Shown one piece after another: positions 5,651 to 5,736 of a DNA stretch of 5,736 bases. Each line of letters begins with the position of its first letter. Position 1 is the first letter of the stretch. The stretch covers positions 1-5,736 of the forward strand of contig JAMBLK010000169.1 of the NCBI GenBank assembly GCA_023336855.1, read 5' to 3'. The notes under the pieces were generated by a model. It was not told the DNA's origin, made no database searches, and saw only the letters and a list, made by a program, of their open reading frames with translations. The translations under genes were made by a program, and so were the position numbers. The stretch comes from Actinomycetes bacterium. GTDB lineage: Bacteria > Actinomycetota > Acidimicrobiia > Spongiisociales > UBA5794.

Positions 5651-5736
5651 ATGGGCGTGGTCATCGCTGTTGCGAATCAGAAGGGTGGGGTGGCAAAGAC
5701 CACCACCGTCCATACGCTCGCGGCAGCGCTCGTGGA
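5651..5736 (+). CDS. ParA-family ATPase, N-terminal fragment cut by window edge
   Basis: Only 28 codons and 2 bases are present, reading MGVVIAVANQKGGVAKTTTV and then HTLAAALV. The deviant Walker A motif KGGVAKTT (signature Lys11, phosphate-binding Lys16, Thr17) right after a short hydrophobic beta strand identifies a ParA/Soj/MinD-type P-loop ATPase. These ATPases dimerise on ATP and position DNA or protein cargo. The wording VANQKGGVAKTT fits the ParA-type proteins encoded just before scpA and scpB in many actinobacteria (Rv1708 in Mycobacterium tuberculosis, for example), rather than requiring the parAB pair near oriC. That placement is inference because the downstream genes are outside the window. 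The gene follows the lipoprotein gene by 66 bases and appears to have its own promoter. Confidence 0.9.
   Translation, partial: MGVVIAVANQKGGVAKTTTVHTLAAALV

Noticed and set aside
4598..5713. Minus-strand open frame (371 codons) opposite the CapA-like gene
   Set aside because: It runs across the CapA domain, the intergenic gap and the ParA start, with no family match. The plus-strand protein carries all expected motifs.

Overview
The window looks like ordinary chromosomal DNA from a GC-rich Gram-positive lineage. The most likely source is an actinobacterium, possibly in or near class Acidimicrobiia. This rests on the strong G/C bias at third codon positions, the protein families present (DUF4190, DUF2752, a DUF4388 protein, a CapA-type lipoprotein, a ParA with the motif VANQKGGVAKTT) and signs of leaderless transcription. 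The taxonomic call is inference. I see no rRNA, tRNA, CRISPR array, transposase or phage gene.

Layout. From the left edge to 756 there is a small plus-strand unit of two short membrane proteins. A DUF4190-type protein (best start 77) runs by a 4-base GTGA overlap into a DUF2752 protein with a CPGCGMTRA motif. They meet, tail to tail and only 7 bases apart, a minus-strand gene (764-1480) for a DUF4388 protein with a probable winged-helix C-terminus. A 138-base gap (1481-1618) holds the most structured DNA in the window: a perfect 14-bp stem nested inside an 18-bp inverted repeat made of the heptamer GTAGCAA. It lies directly at the end of ppdK, which fills 1619-4339 on the minus strand and encodes a complete 906-residue pyruvate, phosphate dikinase with all recognisable catalytic residues. 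A 105-base divergent gap (4340-4444) separates ppdK from a plus-strand lipoprotein gene (4445-5584) with a CapA/PGA_cap metallophosphatase-like domain. At the right edge the first 28 codons of a ParA-family ATPase begin at 5651, behind a TACAAT box placed so that transcription should start at the ATG itself.

How the genes relate. Only the DUF4190-DUF2752 pair looks co-transcribed. PPDK links pyruvate and PEP in central metabolism and looks monocistronic: its own Shine-Dalgarno site in front and a strong hairpin behind. The DUF4388 gene lies downstream on the same strand but beyond that hairpin, so it probably has its own promoter. The CapA-like lipoprotein stands alone without capB/capC neighbours. 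The ParA gene resembles the actinobacterial type that precedes scpA-scpB, which would lie beyond the right edge.

I found no convincing new multi-gene system. The observations most worth following are the nested heptamer inverted repeat at 1535-1622 and the leaderless ParA promoter.
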